DNA from: Zygaena filipendulae
Lineage: Eukaryota; Arthropoda; Insecta; Lepidoptera; Zygaenidae
Reading direction: 5' to 3'
Assembly (NCBI GenBank): GCA_907165275.2
Contig: OU015651.1
Location: forward strand, 13,414,501 to 13,478,500
DNA: 64,000 nt
Under the pieces are notes generated by a model, which did not search any database, had not been told where the DNA came from, and saw nothing but the letters and a program-made list of their open reading frames with translations. Shown one piece after another: positions 32,100-43,656 of the stretch. The position numbers and the translations under genes were made by a program. The first letter of the stretch is position 1. Every line of letters begins with the position of its first letter.

Positions 32100-32140
32100 C
32101 TATGATTATGACTATGGATACCCATAGTCATAATGGTGGT
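32100..32140. repeat. Perfect 13-bp stem hairpin
   Basis: ATTATGACTATGG (32105-32117), loop ATAC, CCATAGTCATAAT (32122-32134). Confidence 0.7.
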
Positions 32141-32261
32141 CATAATAGTGTCTATGATTTTTTTCTTGAAATAGGTAGATCGGAATTTACAAAAATATAT
32201 TTTCAACTAGATTCGCCCTGTGCGCGAGCTGCGAGCAGCTCGCGAGGCTTGGTCGCCCTGT

Positions 32262-33935
32262 GCCCGGTTGCCCCCCATTGACCTCTATTTGTTCGAGCAC
32301 CCCCCACCTGATTCTTTTAGTTTCGGAGATAATCGAGTTTGAATTTTGTTCGGCGGCCATGATTTTTTCCGCCATTTTGAAAAAAAAGTTTCACTATTGA
32401 AATTTGCCCAAGGTGTGGATCAAACTTTGTAAGTAACAGTTTTACTTTTGATGGATAGTTTCGGCGGGCAGTCAACTCACTACCTGATGAGGAGCAGGAA
32501 TCGAAGATGTCAAGGTTACAGAAACCTCCTTTCCACATCTTAAATACATTATATCGACCTAGAGATGCTCCTTCTGGGAGAAACATTATGCTTAACTTTT
32601 TTTCGCCAGCCGTTTCGAATCCGTCCGCCATCTTGGAATTATTTATATCCCGATAGAAGAAGATAGTGCACCACCAACTGTACAAATTTTTTTTCAATAC
32701 CCACGGCCGATAGTTTCCGAGCCAGGGCCGAAACAATTTCCCCATACAAACAACTAATGTTCGGCGGCCATCTTGAAAAATGACGCAATCGAAAAACTGA
32801 TTCGATATTCGGCATCAGCGATCGCAAAAACCCCCGGATGCCGAACCTCACTCGGATCGGATCAACTTTTTTTCGGCCGCCATTTTGAATCCGCCATTTT
32901 GGATTTTTACCACGCCAGGCGGTTGTCCCCCATTGACCTCTATGACATTTGTTTGAGCACCCCCCACCTGACTCCTATAGTTTCGGAGATAATCGAGTTT
33001 GAATTTTGTTCGGCGGCCATGTTTTTTTCCGCCATTTTGAAAAAAAAGTTACACTATTGAAATTTGCCCAAGGTGTGGATCAAACTTTGTAAGTAACAGT
33101 TTTACTTTCGATGGATAGTTTCGGCGGGCAGTCGACTCACTACCTGATGAGGAGCAGGAATCGAAGATGTCAAGGTTTTCCCACAATCACAGAAACCTCT
33201 TTTCCACATCTTAGATACATTATATCGACCTAGAGATGCTCCTTCTGGGAGAACAATTATGCTTAACTTTTTTTCGCCAGCCATTTCGAATCCGTCCGCC
33301 ATCTTGGAATTATTTATATCCCGATAGAAGAAGATAGTGCACCACCAACTGTACAAATTTTTTTTCAATACCCACGGCCGATAGTTTCCGAGCCAGGGCC
33401 GAAACAATTTCCCCATACAAACAACTAATGTTCGGCGGCCATCTTGAAAAATGACGCAATCGAAAAACTGATTCGATATTCGGCATCAGCGACCCCAAAA
33501 ACCCCCGGACGCCGAACCTCACCCGGATCGGATCAACTTTTTTTTCGGCCGCCATTTTGAATCCGCCATTTTGGATTTTTACCACGCCAGGCGGTTGCCC
33601 CCCATCGACCTCTATGACATTTGTTTGAGCACCCCCCATCAGACTCCTATAGTTTCGGAGATAATCGAGTTTGAATTTTGTTCGGCGGCCATGTTTTTTT
33701 CCGCCATTTTGAAAAAAAAGTTACACTATTGAAATTCGCCCAAGGTGTGGATGAAATTTAGTTAGAAACGTTTTCACTTTCGATGGATAGTTTCGGCGGG
33801 CAGTCGACTCGCTACCTGATGAGAAGCAGGAATCGAAGATGTCGAGGTTTTCCCATAATCACCGAAACGTCCCCTCTACATGTTCCATACATTGTATCAA
33901 CCTAGAGATGCTCCTTCTGGGAGAACAATTATGTC
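32262..33935. repeat. ~660-bp tandem repeat, about 2.6 copies
   Basis: CGGTTG(C/T)CCCCCAT(T/C)GACCTC recurs at about 32265, 32920 and 33592 (periods ~655 and ~672). Each unit has TTCGGCGGCCAT(G/C), GTGTGGATCAAACTTTG, GATGCTCCTTCTGGGAGAA, CACGGCCGATAGTTTCCGAG and CGCCATTTTGGATTTTTACC. The last copy stops after ATGCTCCTTCTGGGAGAACA. A short GAGCTGCGAGCAGCTCGCG stretch lies before the first. Parallel open frames (up to 142 codons) follow the repeat, not a gene. Confidence 0.85.
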
Positions 33936-33954
33936 AATGAGTGAGTGGCAATCC

Positions 33955-33995
33955 AGCTTTATATATTATAATCCAGCTTTATATATTATAATTTA
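33955..33995. repeat. 20-bp direct duplication
   Basis: ATCCAGCTTTATATATTATA twice in a row beside the end of the tandem repeat. Confidence 0.8.
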
Positions 33996-34521
33996 TCCTT
34001 TGCTGTTGCACGAATATAATAACTATGTTTTACAATGATCTAACAAAGAACAACTTTGTCATACTTGGTAGTAGACCATATTATGTAAAATCATTAGGTA
34101 CATGAGTTGCGAAATAAGACATCAAGCGAGCAAGTCATAATATAAAATGACAATTCGATATAGGTAGGTAATAATAAAATGAATGGCTTCAACCGAAGCA
34201 CTTTGACGAAGAAATATCGAAATGCAAAAGTCACCTAATTCTTTCAAAACCATCAGAACTCCTAAATTGTATCAACTTGTCAAATATAAGTTAGATTGAT
34301 GGATATAACAAAATGTTGTCACGGAGGCTAAAGTGGCTAAAATAGAAGGAACATTATTGATTCGTATGAAGACATCGACTGATGTAATATTGACAGTATC
34401 CATCGAAGGGCAACAATAATCAATAATGAAGGACAACATAATCAGGAAGAGGAAAATGTTGAGAACAAGGGAAAACTAATGAAGCGCGAAACGGCACGCG
34501 TCGGGAGGATTCTGTATATTG

Positions 34522-34967
34522 GATAAATATTTTTTAATACAGTTGCTCAAAAAGTGGCGTATTGCAGGGACGTTTAGCGTTCGGGATGTGGGCTATTACA
34601 TACTCGAGCTTTTTGTTTACCTTTCCCGAACTCGTGCGTTCTCTTTGCCAACTGTCAAACATGGCGACACGACTTTGACACACTTTTTGCATTGCGAAAC
34701 GTAGGTTTCGCATTACTAATACGACTAGCGCCATCTCTTGATCACAGTTGGAACTTAGTTGAGTTTGTTGTGTTTTTGATATTTTATTAAATTGCTTAAT
34801 TTTTTCGTAACTGTATTAAAAATAGTTGTTCAGTACACGTGTGGAACCGTCATTGCAACTAGTTCCGACTGTCAACCCTCACCTTCGGCTGCGCCTCGGC
34901 TCGGGTAGACATTTGTCGGAACTCTTTGCAATGACAGGCTTTCCGCACTTATAATGAAATATACTAT
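34522..34967 (-). repeat. Right 446-bp terminal inverted repeat
   Basis: Reverse complement of 30768-31213. Differences include AAATGT for ATATGT, CCACAC for CCGCAC, one fewer A in an A-run and a 2-bp insertion near CGCCAT. Confidence 0.9.
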
Positions 34968-35890
34968 ACTTGTTGTCTTAAGATTTGTGTAATATCGCGT
35001 GTAAATCTATAATATTATTATTTAAATAATAGATAATATTACCGACATATTTTCTTTGTTAAAACAAACAATCCTGGATTTTAACAGACAAGATGGAATA
35101 CATAAACACAGTTCAGTTGAGTAGATGTAGCAATAAATCAGAATCAGAAATGTTATTTATAAGAAAACCTAAGTACCTACACCACATATTTTTTGTATTT
35201 AGTATACAGGTGTAGTCTTTTACTAGCGGTGGAGGTAAGTAGGAAGCTAATGACGATGATTAGAAATAAACACAATGTCTAGGATTAAGTAGATAATAAA
35301 CTTTCTAATTAAGTAACAGCAAGATCAGAATCATTATACAGTATTTCTACTATTCATTATTTAAGTTTACTGTTTAATAGAATTTTATGGTTGAGCCAAT
35401 TTGAATTTTGTGTTTCGAGCTAGTTACGAGGGAAACATTCGTTTGAGAGCGGTAAAGGATCTCTAAAAAGGCCAACAGGAAAACGCAAACGAAATTTCGT
35501 ATTACTTATACAAATTAAAGTTCTTTTGTCTAAGACCTTGGGTCAATGAAGTCGGGGCAATTTACGGGATGGTCTCCGGAGAGTCGTTTTCTAGTTTGAA
35601 TGGATATGGATACATTTAAAGTGGACATTAAATGGGCACACGGAATTAGACTGGGGTCGCCACCTTTTTTTGGAAAAAGTATAGTTAGTATTTTTCCGAA
35701 AAAAGGTGCAAAAATATAGTACTTTTGGGAAATGCAGGGAGCAAAATAGTACCTATTTTTTACTCGTTATGTATCGGGCAGCATTTTTGACAGTTGACGT
35801 TTTTTGCCGCGTAGGTACCTACCTATATGCATTTCGTTCTAAAATTCCCCGAGCTGCGCTGCGGGTGCGTTCTAGACCAGCCACATCCCT
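34968..35890. other. Intergenic, nothing assigned
   Basis: AT-rich, no recognised element. A run of A/T-rich ATAGTA(C/G) words near 35680-35760 recurs at 36250-36330 on the far side of a MITE, hinting that the MITE split an older repeat. Confidence 0.4.
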
Positions 35891-35894
35891 ATTA

Positions 35895-36217
35895 GGGATG
35901 TTGACTACTATTGAAAATCAAAATTCTAATTAGTCCGTCAGTTAGAAAATAAAAAAACAATAGACACGTATTTTTTTCTTTTTTAAATAAATTAAAATAT
36001 ACAGAGATAAAGCGCATTAAAGTTTAGGATGAGGAGGTCGTGACGTCACTAACCGCAAAACAGCCATACAAATTGTCAGAATAGTGACGTCACGCGAAAT
36101 TTCAACTCAATATATCGCCGTTATTTTTTGATTGCGTAAAAAAAGAAAAAATACGTGTCCAATATTTTTTAAGAATCTACAAGACGGACTAAAAAATAAA
36201 AATTAGTCAACATGCCC
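35895..36217 (-). mobile_element. MITE family A, intact copy
   Basis: 323 bp, GGGATGTTGACTACTATTGA ... AATTAGTCAACATGCCC. Two TGACGTCA sites. Flanks ATTA / ATTC. Confidence 0.8.
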
Positions 36218-36554
36218 ATTCAAAAAGCGCGTCAGTTGAATTAGGCATAAAAATATAGTATGCTCGTACTATATCATTTTTCTATAATATATAGTACAAT
36301 TGACTGAAATATAGTACGATACTATATAATACATGTAGTACGGGTGGCAACCCTAAATTAGACAGAGTCCATTACAAAGTGAGTAGAGATTTTAGTTTTG
36401 TCGCCTGAGTTCTTATCGATCACGTTATAAATTGTTTGTTTTGGAGCGCCACGGTTTTCCCCTAAAATAATTTGGCATGAACTTCGCAAGATCGTCTTTA
36501 CCGAAGTTGTATAAATTTATGGTGAAAACTAATGTATTTTTTTTCCATACCTAC

Positions 36555-36909
36555 TAATATTATAAATACGAGAGTTACTCTGTCCGTCTGTCTATAACAT
36601 TTTCACGCTTTAACCGACGCTTTAACCGATCATCATGAAACTTTATATACACGTTGTCAGAGGTAGGTAAGGAACAGCCGGATTACTCTTGACGCAATCG
36701 AGTAAGGGTCATACTCTTGAGGTAATCGTGTGAAGCGAAATGAGATCGACATCGACATCGAGGTAAAATCAAATCGAAGTCAAATCAAAATCGAAATCCG
36801 CCTCAATTCATTTTCAAAAGTAGGACCTCTGGACAAAATGCGCTTTTTGTCTCGGAATTCTTGCGGTCATTCCAAAATAAACGCGTGTGAAACCGCAGGG
36901 AACTGCTAG
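36555..36909 (+). mobile_element. Helitron-like element with internal insertion
   Basis: CTACTAATATTATAAATACG, AACCGATCATCATGAAACTT TATATACACGTTGTCAG, then ~150 bp of unrelated GACATCGA-rich DNA, then GCGTGTGAAACCGCAGGGAACTGCTAG|T. Confidence 0.6.
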
Positions 36910-37227
36910 TGACAAATAAACCATAGGTAGGATTTAACTGAAAGTCTTGAATTGAAGAAACGTGAATATTTTTTTATCTGAAATAGCTTGTTATAGAAAA
37001 CTCTGTGTAAATCTCATGACCTCAACGCACAAAGTCACCGAGACGTTATCGTAAAACGCTCCAAGAGAAGGTTTCCTAAGCAAATACATAAACCTCTTTA
37101 TTTTATTACCTCTTCCACCGTTTTGCGTGATAGAATTTTTTTTGCGTATTTATGACGAACACTTTGCCCAGTTGTATGATAGGAACAAAAAATACCGTCG
37201 TAATATAACGTAAGGAGGCATGTGTAA

Positions 37228-37490
37228 CAAGCCGTGCTTCGCGTTTTCGTCCGCGTGAGTTTCGAAATTCTCGCAGGAACTTAATCTAAAAGTAGTCTGA
37301 GTAAGCATTTATAACATCAGCTATCTGCCAGTGGAAGTCCCGTCAAAATCGGTCCAACCGTTTCGGTAATAAGTTGGGAGAGACAGACCCAAATTTTAGT
37401 GATTGGTTTTTTTGCTCAACTACGTCATATTATACACATATTGCATATAGTCACAGTACAAACGGACATCTCGATTTTATTTATATGTAG
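37228..37490 (-). mobile_element. Helitron-like element, long subfamily, decayed
   Basis: CGCGTGAGTTTCGAAATTCT CGCAGGAAC, ACATCAGCTATCTGCCAGTG GAAGTCCCGTCAAAATCGG, GATTTTATTTATATGTA. The CTAG end is lost. Confidence 0.55.
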
Positions 37491-38559
37491 GCCACTCGGT
37501 GTAGAAAAATGGATCCAGACTTTAGATATTCGGTAGTTACTAAGGTAGCATACGCTCAAAATATTGATTGCCTCTTACTTTTTCGTTCACTGTTCGATTT
37601 TGCAGTGACAGTACGACGCGACGGCTCAGTTGAAAATTAATATGAACATTCTGACTGTAATGTTTGTCTGTTCGTTTGTTTTTTATCTTATTGTTAGATG
37701 TAAGTAAATAAAAAACTGCCAGTAAATTACATAGATTATTTATCAACAAGTTTATGTACTATAATAAAATAGTAGAATCTGCGTGTCTGTATATCCTAAC
37801 TTAATATAAAAATGAGAATGTGAGTTATTTTTTGTTTTTCCCTGATAAAAATTAATATTTATACTGTGTCCTTTTCTGTACTCTTGACGTGTATGAAAAA
37901 ATTTATAAAGATCGGTTAAGTAGGTATTAAAGACGTGGAAGCGTAACAAACAAACAAACAAAGGCAGATTCGATTGATAATAATAGTAGTTAGGATTGAA
38001 AAGAAAGAAAAGAGAGAAATTACCTTATTCCTTAAGAACAATTTCTTCCGGGTAACCATAACCAAACAGTCACTAAAAACAATGAAATATTCTTTTAAGA
38101 GTTGTAAGAACAATAGCGTTATGTCGCTTTAAAAAAAGAAATAATAATTTAAACACTTTAAAAACAGGATTAGGCAACAAAAAAATACCACCATCGAAAT
38201 TCGTTAGTAAAAATTTGTTCCGGATGTACCTACGTATTTGACCATTTCAGAAAGCTTTTCTTGTCTCATCTGTTGTACTGGAAAAAATGTGTTTTATTTC
38301 TTTTTCTCACCCGAAGACATGATATTGTAACCGAACAATATTAATATTGGAACAACTCGATAGATGGCGCGCGTTGTAATCCTTCTTCGCGTCTTATTAC
38401 GAAAATTGGTGCGAAAATGAATTCGATACCCGGGTCACGTAGCCATGTGTCGGCGCGTGTGTTCACCCGCTAGTGAACAAGATTTAGCCGACGTATTCTT
38501 TAAGCCGAAACGAATTTCACATCGCATTCCACTCTCACTTCTAATAACGAAACGTATTA

Positions 38560-38682
38560 ATCCTAACATTATAAATGCGAATGCGATTTTATTTGTCATG
38601 AATTTCACCAAATTTTGTATGCATGTTGTCAGGGGTATAGAAAAGGACAAAAAGTACAGTTGAAACCATAGGGAACAGCTAG
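38560..38682 (+). mobile_element. Helitron-like element, short copy
   Basis: TCCTAACATTATAAATGCG, TTTTGTATGCATGTTGTCAG GGGTATAG, GTTGAAACCATAGGGAACAG CTAG|T. Confidence 0.6.
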
Positions 38683-38854
38683 TATTTTTTAAGCATGATA
38701 AGGTACAATTAGGTTACTTAATGCTTACTTAATCTTATGAAAACAGAACTTTAGGTACCTACTTACTACTTAATATCCCTGAACCTCTTTCACCATCTTT
38801 AAATTCATCAGAATCAAGTTCATCTGCTTAGACTTCCTTGTTGTTCTTACCTGT

Positions 38855-38972
38855 AAAGTACCCCGTGTCCGTCTCTGTAGGTATCCCTGACAACGTGTCT
38901 GTAAAATTTCATGACAAAATACAAACAAAGAAACTAACAAACAAACAAACAAACTCACTTTCACTTTTTAGT
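38855..38972 (-). mobile_element. Helitron-like fragment
   Basis: AAGTACCCCGTGTCCGTCTC TGTAGGTATCCCTGACAACG TG, then (AAAC)n and ACTCACTTTCACTTTTTAGT. Both ends are worn. Confidence 0.5.
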
Positions 38973-39587
38973 AATAAATAGTACAACATCAAAAGTTATC
39001 GTTCACGCGCGTATCACGTGAAATATTCGTAATTTAATTATTTCATTATCACAAATTGCCATAGATGACCCCTGGGGAATTTCGAGTCAGCGTTGCACGA
39101 CATCTCGGCATGATTTCATTCCTAACGTTGACAATTTAAGAGGCTTGCGAAATAAGATTATAGGCATTTTTTGCACCTTCCCACCATTGCAGAAAGGTAG
39201 GAACAGGTGTGGCTGAAGCCACGCTTTTAGCCGTCCGCTGTCACCTCCTTAATTTCGAGACATTTTTCCTTTTTTCCTTATAGTTAATTCACCTTTTTTC
39301 ATTCCATGGTTTTTGTCGCCCCTCAAAAGACGTTTACCAAATATCGAATAACCTTTATCATTGAGAGTGAATAATACTGGCTATTTACGGCGGTTTTGAT
39401 CGAGTGAATAAATTGAAATTCGAATTAATGGATTCCATTTTTGTTTGTATTAGAGTAAGTTATTCTACTGAGAGTAGAAAGTATCCTATGTGTTATGCAA
39501 AATTTCCGCTAGCTAAGTTACTGCCAAATAATGTATTATTAGTATTTTAATCATTTTTATATTATATTCTGAAAAAAAAAAATATAA

Positions 39588-39857
39588 AACCGGCCAAGTG
39601 CGTGTCGGACGCGTGCACGAAGAGTTCTGACTTCCGTCACAGAATAAATACTAGTACTTGCTTCCGTACCTACCATTATCTATATAAAAACGGCAAAAAA
39701 GTAGTATTTTATTCTGTTTTTTTGGTATTTGTTGTTATAGAGGCAACAGATATAGGTACACCATCTGTGACAGAGGGCCGACAGACAGACGGACGGATGG
39801 ACAGCGGAGTCTTAGTAATAGAGTCCCGTTTTACCCTTTGGGAACCATAAAAAGGAA
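39588..39857 (+). repeat. Interspersed repeat CCGGCCAAGTGCG ... GGAACCATAAAAA
   Basis: AAAACCGGCCAAGTGCGTGT CGGACGCG, ACGAAGAGTTCTGACTTCCG, TCTGTGACAGAGGGCCGACA GACAGACGG, GTCTTAGTAATAGAGTCCCG TTTTACCC. From memory a very common lepidopteran short repeat; exact class not settled here. Confidence 0.6.
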
Positions 39858-39939
39858 AACTTTCTCTTAAGTAAAGTAATATTAACTTTTTAACGTATGG
39901 TTTCAGCTTCAGAATCGTTGCAAAATTCAGTTTGTATGT

Positions 39940-40152
39940 TTGTTATGCTTTCAGACATTTCTATTCAACCGACCACCATGAAATTTAAAATAGGAACAGA
40001 CATGGGGTGAAATTTATCTCGCTATATTTCCGAAGAATTAATAATTTAGATATGTCTTGGAATGTGACAACAAAGACTAAGTCCTGACACAAAGAGTTCT
40101 GGAAGGAATTCCAAAAGAGACGCAGGCGAAACCGGGGAGAGAACAGCACTCA
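39940..40152 (+). mobile_element. Decayed Helitron-like relative
   Basis: GTTATGCTTTCAGACATTTC, CCGACCACCATGAAATTTAA, then GGAATTCCAAAAGAGACGCA GGCGAAACCGGG. Weak but in family order. Confidence 0.35.
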
Positions 40153-40154
40153 TT

Positions 40155-40600
40155 AATGTATGTATGTATAATATGTAATATATTTATTCAGAAAAGGTTA
40201 TCACACTTTCATTGAGACCATGCCCCGCAAAACTGCTTACGCAGTTTGACTGCAGGTAACTCGCTTTATGTAAACATAGAGTATAAATTATTAAACTAGG
40301 ATATCTTAAAACAGTTAATTTACATAAGTAAATGGTTACAACGTGCTTAACAAGTGTTGTTTTAATAATCTTTTAAATTTAGCAGGTGTAGGCTCACGTC
40401 TTAAGTCCTCGGGTAAACTATTGAGTAAATATGGAACTCGTTTTTTTAACGTTCTATCTCCATAATAATTTTTTACCATTGGTATTTCAAATTTACCTTA
40501 CCCACCTAATATACGAGTCTGTTTCAAATTATTATACTTTTGCAAGTAAATAGACTAAAGTAATAAACTCACGTCTAACTTAGGTACCTTTATGCTTCCA
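40155..40600 (-). pseudogene. LINE (jockey/CR1-like) ORF2 C-terminus and 3' UTR, dead
   Basis: Minus strand, stop TAA at 40338-40336. Frame reads KYNNLKQTRILGG, an in-frame stop, GKFEIPMVKNYYGDRTLKKR, VPYLLNSLPEDLRREPTPAK and FKRLLKQHLLSTL. The order NYYGDRTLKKRVP..LN.LP and F+..LK..LL is the extreme C-terminus of non-LTR retrotransposon ORF2 proteins. A ~180-bp AT-rich 3' UTR with AATAAA near 40187 follows. The RT and endonuclease parts are missing (5' truncation). Confidence 0.7.
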
Positions 40601-41047
40601 AAGCTTTATATCGTTTGATATGAATCTCACATATTCGATATTAGGTAACCAAGGTTTAGCAGAAACACACGCGTCGTGAACTCAAAGGGCAATAAAGACG
40701 GAAATCTTATTCATGCCGCAAAAAACACACGAGCCCCGGTAATATTGCACAGTGATATTTATAAGTTGCAAAGGAGGTAAGGGCTAAGAGAAATGTTCAG
40801 AACGCGATTCCTTACTTTCCGTTCGTTCATATCTTGAGCACACAAATCATTTCTGCATTATTGAATCATGAGATACCGTGGGAGAAAGAAAAAAATTTCA
40901 CCGCCCGGAAAATTCCGTTACGCACAATCCTCCTCGAGCCGGTTAGATAATGACATCTGTAGGTGCCAGGAAATGTGTTTCACGTTTCATTTTGCACAAT
41001 TTAACTCGTTTATCATTATGTGTCACATTATCATACGCATTGCACGC

Positions 41048-41320
41048 GACAACCCGATTGGCGTAGTAAGTCACCATGCTTGCCCGCTAATCAAGAGGTT
41101 CCGGGTTCGATTCCCGGTAGGGGCGCACTTTGCGGGATGAACACAGGGTTCCACTTTCCAGGCTGGGCGTGTTTATATATCTATAGTATAGTAATATATG
41201 TAATTCTATGTAGTGTATACCACGTTTGCTTGGTTTCCACGACACAAGCTTAAAGCTTAGTGTGGGATCAAGTAGATCTGTGTGTTGTGAAGTGAATTAT
41301 ATTATTATTTTTATTATTAA
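41048..41320 (+). mobile_element. tRNA-derived SINE, full-length, plus strand
   Basis: GACAACCCGATTGGCGTAGT, AATCAAGAGGTTCCGGGTTC GATTCCCGGTAGGGG, ACACAGGGTTCCACTTTCCA GGCTGGGCG, CACGTTTGCTTGGTTTCCAC GACACAAG, GATCAAGTAGATCTGTGTG, tail ATTATATTATTATT. A box TGGCGTAGTAAG, B box GGTTCGATTCC. Confidence 0.85.
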
Positions 41321-41946
41321 TTGCAGTACGTTGAGTTATTTTCAATCTACTAGCAACTATACAGTATCAGTATCGATGTCTGGAACAACTAAAATATACG
41401 TAGTCCTAAAAATTAGTTCACTTCTAAAAAGAGAATTCACGAGGGAGCCTCAAGATTCAGGGAGGTAATAATTACGGTTTTAAGCTTCCTGAAACACAAC
41501 ATAAACAATAATATGCTGGCAACTTTTCAGTCCCAACTAAAATTATAAATGCGTGAGTTTATTTGTTTTCACACCACATGCTCGACAATGCCGAATTATA
41601 TGTCATGTAAACCTTACCGAAAGCAAGACATTATATCTCTTGGCTTTAGCCGGGTTATAATGTTCTATTGAATTTCATTATAACCCGCTGGTCAATAATG
41701 TGATTTTCACTTTCATAATTCTTATTGCTATGTCCATAACGTCTCATTTCGCTAAACAGATTGTGTTCTCAGCGGGCGCGGCCAACTCGATTTTCGAAGA
41801 CCGAAGCCGTGGCCCACTAGATTCGCAGTGAGACGAACTTCATTTGTTTGTCAAATCGAGTAGGCCACGCCAGCTGAAAGAAGTGGCTATATAGGATCTA
41901 CTAAGCTTGGTTTTTTATTGTCTCGCATTATGTGAGAAAAGTAGAG

Positions 41947-42155
41947 TATACACCACAGGGATAAAACTGTTTTTTTCTTGGGCGCTTGAATCCCTCACTG
42001 CACTCAGGACTCAATCTTAATTCCCTCCCTTTGGTCGGGAATTAACTTATAACACCCTCGCTGCGCTCGGGAGTTAAATTTGGAGTCCTTCGTTATGTTC
42101 AGGATTCAATGTAGCGCCCGTGACATAAAACAGTGCTTTATCCCCTTGGTGTATA
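41947..42155. mobile_element. TIR element TATACACCA ... TGGTGTATA (209 bp)
   Basis: Ends TATACACCACAGGGATAAAA CTG and CAGTGCTTTATCCCCTTGGT GTATA are imperfect inverted repeats (~28 bp). Interior has repeated CTC(A/G)CTGC(A/G)CTC(A/G)GGA(C/G)T words, an odd internally reiterated pattern. Confidence 0.65.
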
Positions 42156-42169
42156 ATCTACTATTGTTT

Positions 42170-42311
42170 GATACGCTTTCACGCTCAACAGCTCAACCGA
42201 TCATCATGAAATTAAGTATGAACGTTGTCAAGTGTACAGAAAAGGAAATAGGGTACTCTTATCCCGGGATTCCCACAGGATTTTCGAAATTAACGTGGGG
42301 AACTGCTAGTA
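42170..42311 (+). mobile_element. Helitron-like 3' part
   Basis: GATACGCTTTCACGCTCAAC AGCTCAACCGATCATCATGA, TAGGGTACTCTTATCCCGGG, GTGGGGAACTGCTAG|T. 5' end replaced by the neighbouring TIR element. Confidence 0.6.
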
Positions 42312-42794
42312 CATAAATAAATAAAGATTGCAACTTATTTCATTATAAACAACAAAAGTTTTATTTATATCTATCTCATTGGTGATTGCTGGGAGATTGT
42401 GGGGTAATAAAATTTCATTTGCAAATCAAATATTAATTCCCGTTGCGCCGGTCGCTCTTTTGTTTTTGTATCGGCGAAAGGAAATTGCCGCGTGCGCCAT
42501 CCGGCTCATATTTTAAGGACTCCTACACAATCGCCCGCAGCTACGCCGCGACTCAGCGCAAAAACGCAAACGAAACGGTTTTTTTTTCATTTAAATCAAA
42601 TCGTCGGTCGGTAGATATCTATTGGAGTTGTAACACAAAAAGTTATTGCGTGTGAAAACTCAGATCCGCTGATTCGTTTTACATACAAATAAAAAAAAAA
42701 TAAGCGTAAGGTCTTCGGGCACGGAAGGAAAAACTTTTGATGACAGCTGCGTCATTCAACATAAATCAAAACTTTATAGGCCTATTTCACATCC

Positions 42795-42990
42795 TAATAT
42801 TATAAATCCGAATAAGAGTTTGTTTGTTACGCTTTCACCCCCCAGCTTAATCGATCATCATGGATATTCATGGACATATTTTTCAGGGATACGGAAAATG
42901 GAGGGTGCATTTCTCCAAAAAAAAGTTCTGTTCCCGAGGGACAGAAAATTGATTGGCTAAATCTCCAGTAACGCAAGCAAGCAGCTGTTC
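42795..42990 (+). mobile_element. Decayed Helitron-like element
   Basis: ATCCTAATATTATAAATCCG AA (5' end), TACGCTTTCACCCCCCAGCT TAATCGATCATCATGG, then a worn 3' half. Confidence 0.5.
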
Positions 42991-43656
42991 GTGATCAAAT
43001 ATTAATAGACACGTCGTCGTCGGTTAAAACTCAAATTCATTTATAAAAAGATCGTTTAGTAAAAACGTTTTTATTTAAAAAATTCAGACAGTTATTCGTG
43101 TAAAAATTTTGCATAATTGAGTAGAAAGTGGCTGGAAAACTAATTCTAAATTTGAACGGGAAAAGAAGTTAAAAATGCATAGTTACTAAAACGTTGACAT
43201 CACGTAGTGATTACCTTCTCTCTGGTTGACATTAATCAAATTGTGGATAGAATATAGGCGATTTCTTTTGTCTATGTACAAGGACCCTTTTAGTTCCTGA
43301 TTTATAAATTAATGAAATGATTCCAATAAATTAAGTCACCCAGCACTGCCTTCATAATGAACCTCCGGCCAATATTTTGTGAGAAAACCGAGAAATATTC
43401 CAGATCTGTCGTTCTCTTATTTTAATTAAGTTTTCTGTAATACTATATCTACAATAATATTTTCTTGAGCTTCAATTACTGTAGTCATTTCCTTGCTATA
43501 GAAATTTCCCATTGAATTGGTTACTCGGTTGACATTCATTCATAAGAGATTCGGTCTAACTTTGCTCGATTAGCTATAGCGATTCTATTGGAGCTAAAAT
43601 TTGATAATTAATATTTTATGAATAAAATATTTTTAGAATTACTGGATTAACACCTA

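Larger units (their letters stand above)
30768..34967. mobile_element. Compound foldback-like element with 446-bp inverted ends
   Basis: Left arm 30768-31213 and right arm 34522-34967 are each 446 bp and inverted, with about nine differences by eye (~98%). Total 4200 bp. The outer ~115 bp of each arm is itself a hairpin (GTGCGGAAAGCCTGTCATTG ... CAATGACGGTTCCGCAC); the rest is bounded by AATACAGTTGC / GCAACTGTATT. Interior holds a family A MITE (31572-31892), unique DNA and ~2.6 copies of a ~660-bp tandem repeat. No transposase frame is seen. TATA flanks the symmetric core, but a target duplication is not certain. Confidence 0.8.

Noticed and set aside
32317..33639. Minus-strand frames of 104-142 codons, similar to each other
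   Set aside because: They repeat because the DNA is a tandem satellite; two different registers stay open equally and no domain is visible.
41048..41118. tRNA gene
   Set aside because: A and B boxes are those of a SINE head; the sequence continues into a SINE body and the cloverleaf is incomplete.
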